Shown here: positions 60,163 to 62,751 of the stretch, in pieces
How positions within the stretch are numbered: the first letter of the stretch is position 1
Layout: the number at the start of each line of letters is the position of its first letter
Position numbers and translations under genes: made by a program
Notes under the pieces: generated by a model
The model's input: only the letters and a program-made list of their open reading frames with translations
Told to the model about the DNA's origin: nothing
The model's database searches: none
Origin: Micromonospora okii
GTDB taxonomy: Bacteria > Actinomycetota > Actinomycetes > Mycobacteriales > Micromonosporaceae
Direction of reading: 5' to 3'
DNA length: 62,751 nucleotides
Assembly: GCF_020884795.1 (NCBI RefSeq)
Contig: NZ_BBZF01000026.1
Coordinates: 1 to 62,751, forward strand

Positions 60163-62096
60163 CGCGCCTCCGTCGCTCGCTCCGCGGCGACCGTCACCCG
60201 AGCGACGGTCAGCCGTGCCACGGGCAGGCGCGCCGGGGAACAGGAGACGTAGTCGGCCCCGAGCCGGACCAGCAGCCGCACGGCCGCCGGGTCGAGCGCG
60301 TGCTCCCCGCAGATACCAACGCCGATGCCCGGCCTCACCCTACGTGCTGCGACGACCGCGCGCCGGACCGCGACGCCGACGCCGTCGTCGTCCCACCGGG
60401 CGGCGGGCGACGCCTCGATCAGGCCGAGCTCCCGGTACCGGGGGACCAGCTCGCGCTCGGCGTCGTCGCGGGACAGCCCCCAGACCAGCGCGGTGAGGTC
60501 GTTGCTGCCGATGGAGAGGAAGTCCGCCACGCGGGCCAGCTCGCCCGCGAGGAGCGCGGCGCGCGGCGTCTCGACCATCGCCCCCACCGGCATCGGCTCC
60601 GCCCCGGCCGCGCCGAACCGCTCGTACGCCTCGGCCAGCCGCTCGCGCACCAGCTCCAGCTCGGCCGGCACGGTCACCATCGGCACCAGCAGCTCCGGTC
60701 GCGGGTCGCCCCCGTCGCGCCGGGCGAGCGCGGTCGCCTCGACCAGCGCGGCCAGTTGCGCCTCCAGCAGGCGCGGGTCGAGCACGCCCAGCCGGATGCC
60801 CCGTACGCCGAGCATCGGGTCGGTCTCGCGCAGCCGCCGGGCGGCGGCGAGCGCCACCGGGTCCGGTCCGGCCCCGCCGCCGGCCCGCGCCACGGCCTCG
60901 GCGACCTCCAGCCGGGTCAGGTCGGGGAGGAACTCGTGCCGGGGCGGGTCGAGCAGCCGGACCGTCACGGGTAGCCCATCCATGACCCGCAGCATGGCCA
61001 CGAAGTCGTCCCGCAGCGTCTCCCGCAGCCGGTCGAGCGCCTCGGAGGTGGCCGCGCTGGCGGCCCCGGTCAGGATCGTCGCCAGCAGCGGCTGCCGCTC
61101 GCCGAGCAGCATGTGCTCGACGCGGCAGAGGCCGACGCCGGTGGCCCCGGCGGCCCGTCCGGCCTCGGCGTCGGCGGGCGTGTCGGCGTTGACCCGCACG
61201 GCGAGGCCGGCGCGCCGGTCGGCGGCGGCGAGGACGCGCGCCACGGCCCGCGTCGCCGGCGCGTCGGGTTCGCCCGCGCCGGCGGCACCGCCGGCGCTCG
61301 ACCGGGAGCCTTCGGCCTGCCGACCGCCCCGGTGCACCGCCCCGGCGGTGCCGTCCACGGTGATCCGGTCGCCGGGCCGCACCGGCTCCCCGTCGTCGGG
61401 GCGCAGGCAGGGCGCGTCGAGGTCGACCCGGGCGTCGCGCAGCGCGGTCACGCAGACCCGGCCGAGGCCCCGGGTGACCACGGCCGCGTGGGAGGTGCTG
61501 CCGCCCTGCTCGGTGACCACGGCGACGGCGGCGAGCAGGCCGGGCAGGTCCTGCGGCATGGTCACGGGGAGGATCAGCACCGGCTCGGCCCCGCCGTCCC
61601 GGGCGGCCACCGCCGCGTCGGCGCTGAACACGGCCACCCCCTCGGCCACGCCGGGCGCGACGCCCTGCCCGTGGCAGAGCACCGGCAGGCCGCTCACGCG
61701 GCCGGCGGGGGCCAGGGCGAGGGCGAGGTCGTCGGCGTCGACCAGGTCGAGCGCGTCGGTGTCGGTGAGGGTGCCGTCGTCGAGGCCGCGCGCGACGTGG
61801 GCGAGCAGCGCGGCGCCGCGCGGCGCGGCGGGGGTGACGGCGAGGACCGTGAGCCGGTGGTGGCGGACGACGAACTCGATCCGTACCGGGTGGCCGGCCT
61901 CGCGCTCGGCGGCCCGGGCCAGCGCGGCCAGCTCCGCGCCCCACGGCTGGTCTGCCGCCGCCTCGGCGAGGTCCCGGCCGCCGCGCAGGAGCAGCTCGGC
62001 GCCGGTGCCCCCGGCCCGGAAGCGGCCCGCGAGGCCGGGCCGGCCGGTGTCCGGGTCGCACGAGTAGGCCAGGCCACTGCCGGAGTCGGTACGCAG
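60159..62096 (-). CDS. PPDK-like phosphohistidine/PEP-utilising protein without most of the ATP-grasp domain
   Basis: The product is about 645 aa. It starts at the end of an ATP-grasp domain (SGSGLAYSCDPDTGRPGLAG), continues with the swivelling phosphohistidine domain (catalytic His in GGSTSHAAVVTRG) and the PEP/pyruvate TIM barrel (VNADTPADAEAGRAAGATGVGLCRVEHM; VGAMVETPRAA; catalytic Cys in GICGEHALDP). Pyruvate phosphate dikinases have about 250 further N-terminal residues that bind ATP. No ATG or GTG is in frame between the precursor stop and this homology: I give CTG 62096 as a provisional start; GTG 61697 would begin at the swivel domain. It may be a decayed or specialised enzyme that uses PEP but not ATP. 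Confidence 0.65.
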   Translation of the reverse strand: MRTDSGSGLAYSCDPDTGRPGLAGRFRAGGTGAELLLRGGRDLAEAAADQPWGAELAALARAAEREAGHPVRIEFVVRHHRLTVLAVTPAAPRGAALLAHVARGLDDGTLTDTDALDLVDADDLALALAPAGRVSGLPVLCHGQGVAPGVAEGVAVFSADAAVAARDGGAEPVLILPVTMPQDLPGLLAAVAVVTEQGGSTSHAAVVTRGLGRVCVTALRDARVDLDAPCLRPDDGEPVRPGDRITVDGTAGAVHRGGRQAEGSRSSAGGAAGAGEPDAPATRAVARVLAAADRRAGLAVRVNADTPADAEAGRAAGATGVGLCRVEHMLLGERQPLLATILTGAASAATSEALDRLRETLRDDFVAMLRVMDGLPVTVRLLDPPRHEFLPDLTRLEVAEAVARAGGGAGPDPVALAAARRLRETDPMLGVRGIRLGVLDPRLLEAQLAALVEATALARRDGGDPRPELLVPMVTVPAELELVRERLAEAYERFGAAGAEPMPVGAMVETPRAALLAGELARVADFLSIGSNDLTALVWGLSRDDAERELVPRYRELGLIEASPAARWDDDGVGVAVRRAVVAARRVRPGIGVGICGEHALDPAAVRLLVRLGADYVSCSPARLPVARLTVARVTVAAERATEAR

Positions 62097-62181
62097 CCCG
62101 CGTCCCCCGTCCTGAACGTGGAGAATCCGGCGGGCGGCACCCGCCGGACTCCCCGTGCTGGTGAGGCTCGACCGGAAGCGG

Positions 62182-62331
62182 TCAGCCCCGGACGCCGTCG
62201 ACGTGGACGCCGAACAGGTACGTCCGGTCCTCCACCTTGATGGCCTCCTCGTTGGTGATCGGGGCGAAGTCGAGCTCCGCCAGGTCCTCCTGCGTGTCCT
62301 TCGGAAGCGCGTTCTCGCGCGTGCTCGCCAT
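62182..62331 (-). CDS. 49-aa candidate RiPP precursor peptide
   Basis: The product is 49 aa. Residues 1-24 look like a leader (charged, with DLAELDFAPI as a possible recognition-element-binding segment), and residues 25-49 are a candidate core with Thr, Lys, Tyr, Phe and His, ending in GVHVDGVRG. There is no Cys. It is the first gene of the minus-strand operon with the PPDK-like and ABC genes, and is convergent with the radical SAM, nucleotidyltransferase-PqqD and cyclophilin genes. It is likely leaderless: TACAGT lies 7 nt ahead of the ATG. Not recognised as a known precursor; a small regulatory protein is the alternative. Confidence 0.6.
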   Translation of the reverse strand: MASTRENALPKDTQEDLAELDFAPITNEEAIKVEDRTYLFGVHVDGVRG

Positions 62332-62344
62332 ATCGAAGACTGTA
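62332..62344 (-). promoter_or_regulatory. leaderless -10 of the candidate precursor operon
   Basis: TACAGT (minus, 62344-62339) matches TANNNT and lies 7 nt before the ATG at 62331. No Shine-Dalgarno is present, which supports leaderless translation. No clear -35 is seen. Confidence 0.5.
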
Positions 62345-62425
62345 CATGCATCGAAGGTGTCGGACGACCCTCCGCCGCACCCCGCCCCGGCGGCGACGCG
62401 GCCCGCGTGTGGCAAGCACCACTCT

Positions 62426-62460
62426 CTGACCGATCGGTCAGGCTCTGACCGATCGGTCAG
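62426..62460. promoter_or_regulatory. two perfect 16-bp TetR-type operators
   Basis: CTGACCGATCGGTCAG occurs at 62426-62441 and 62445-62460, each a perfect palindrome, with centres 19 bp apart. This is the classic form of a TetR-family operator and lies between the TetR gene (start 62490) and the divergent precursor gene (start 62331). The site nearer the TetR gene must overlap its promoter; repression of the precursor operon is also possible. Confidence 0.8.
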
Positions 62461-62489
62461 TCATGCTGGGTAAGGGAGGTGATGCGGCA

Positions 62490-62751
62490 GTGGCACGCGC
62501 GGTACCGGAGACCCCCGCGGAGATCCTCGCGGCGGCGGGGCGGCGCTTCGCCGTCACCGGGTACAAGGGCACCTCGTTGCAGGACATCGCCCGCGAGGTC
62601 GGCGTCTCCAAGGCGACGGTGCTCTACCACTTCGCCAGCAAGGAAGCCCTGCTCAGCGCGCTGATGGCCCCGGCGCTCGCCGCGCTGCACGAGCTGGACG
62701 AGCGGATCTGCGGGCCTGCGGGCGCCGACGCCCAGCGCATCGCCGGCGAGG
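62490..62751 (+). CDS. TetR-family transcriptional regulator (partial, runs off the window)
   Basis: The first 87 residues are visible. The N-terminal DNA-binding domain is complete: AEILAAAGRRFAVTGYKGTSLQDIAREVGVS, KATVLYHFASKEALLSAL. The ligand-binding part is cut off by the window edge. GGGAGGT lies 9 nt before the GTG start. The twin palindromes 30-65 bp upstream are its likely operators. It is divergent from the candidate precursor operon and may sense the exported product. Confidence 0.9.
   Translation, partial: MARAVPETPAEILAAAGRRFAVTGYKGTSLQDIAREVGVSKATVLYHFASKEALLSALMAPALAALHELDERICGPAGADAQRIAGE

Overview
The window is a high-GC actinobacterial chromosome segment, most like Micromonosporaceae. 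The grounds are GC-rich third codon positions, GTG starts, TANNNT promoters, very long low-complexity Gly/Arg/Asp insertions in housekeeping proteins, and an 'AAGGAAGGGCCCCTTGTTAAC'-type short repeat that I associate with that family from memory. No phage, plasmid or CRISPR locus is seen.

The backbone is the conserved actinobacterial minus-strand block argS-lysA-hom-thrC-thrB-rho-rpmE-prfA-prmC-Sua5-(atpI)-atpBEFHAGD-atpC-DUF2550, followed by the divergent pair PduO-type cobalamin adenosyltransferase / murA. The same order is known from Mycobacterium tuberculosis (Rv1292 to Rv1315). Here the block is broken at several junctions by inserted cargo: an LCP cell-wall ligase between atpD and atpC; SDR, penicillin-binding protein and phosphatase genes between the ATP synthase genes and Sua5; a GGDEF protein between prmC and prfA; a 10-kb insert between rpmE and rho; and an RND pump, an MFS protein and a small membrane protein between thrC and thrB.

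Two accessory loci stand out. Island 1 (about 25.2-30.2 kb, between rpmE and rho) has a 69-aa peptide with six cysteines, a SARP regulator carrying a TTA codon, and a convergent operon of S26 signal peptidase, MauE-like protein, TlpA/MauD-like thioredoxin and ABC exporter. It reads as a self-contained system for making, oxidising, cleaving and exporting a disulfide-rich peptide. Next to it are a P-loop kinase truncated after HAD motif I, and a 185-bp inverted-repeat element whose ends coincide with the stop codons of both flanking genes.

Island 2 (about 51.6-62.5 kb, beside tRNA-Arg(CCG)) looks like a ribosomal-peptide (RiPP) locus. A plus-strand operon encodes a B12-binding radical SAM protein of the peptide-maturation type (C-x7-C-x2-C), a nucleotidyltransferase fused to a PqqD-like domain, and a large unknown domain fused to a cyclophilin. 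A convergent minus-strand operon encodes a 49-aa candidate precursor, a PPDK-like protein without most of its ATP-grasp domain, and an ABC transporter. A divergent TetR gene with two perfect 16-bp palindromes closes the locus at the window edge. The tRNA is flanked by a transposase-derived IS630-like protein and by the tail of a broken gene, so this is probably a rearrangement hot spot.

The first 5 kb hold an ArsR-type regulator divergent from an MFS transporter, a 3-hydroxyacyl-CoA dehydrogenase, and murA with Asp in place of the fosfomycin-target Cys.
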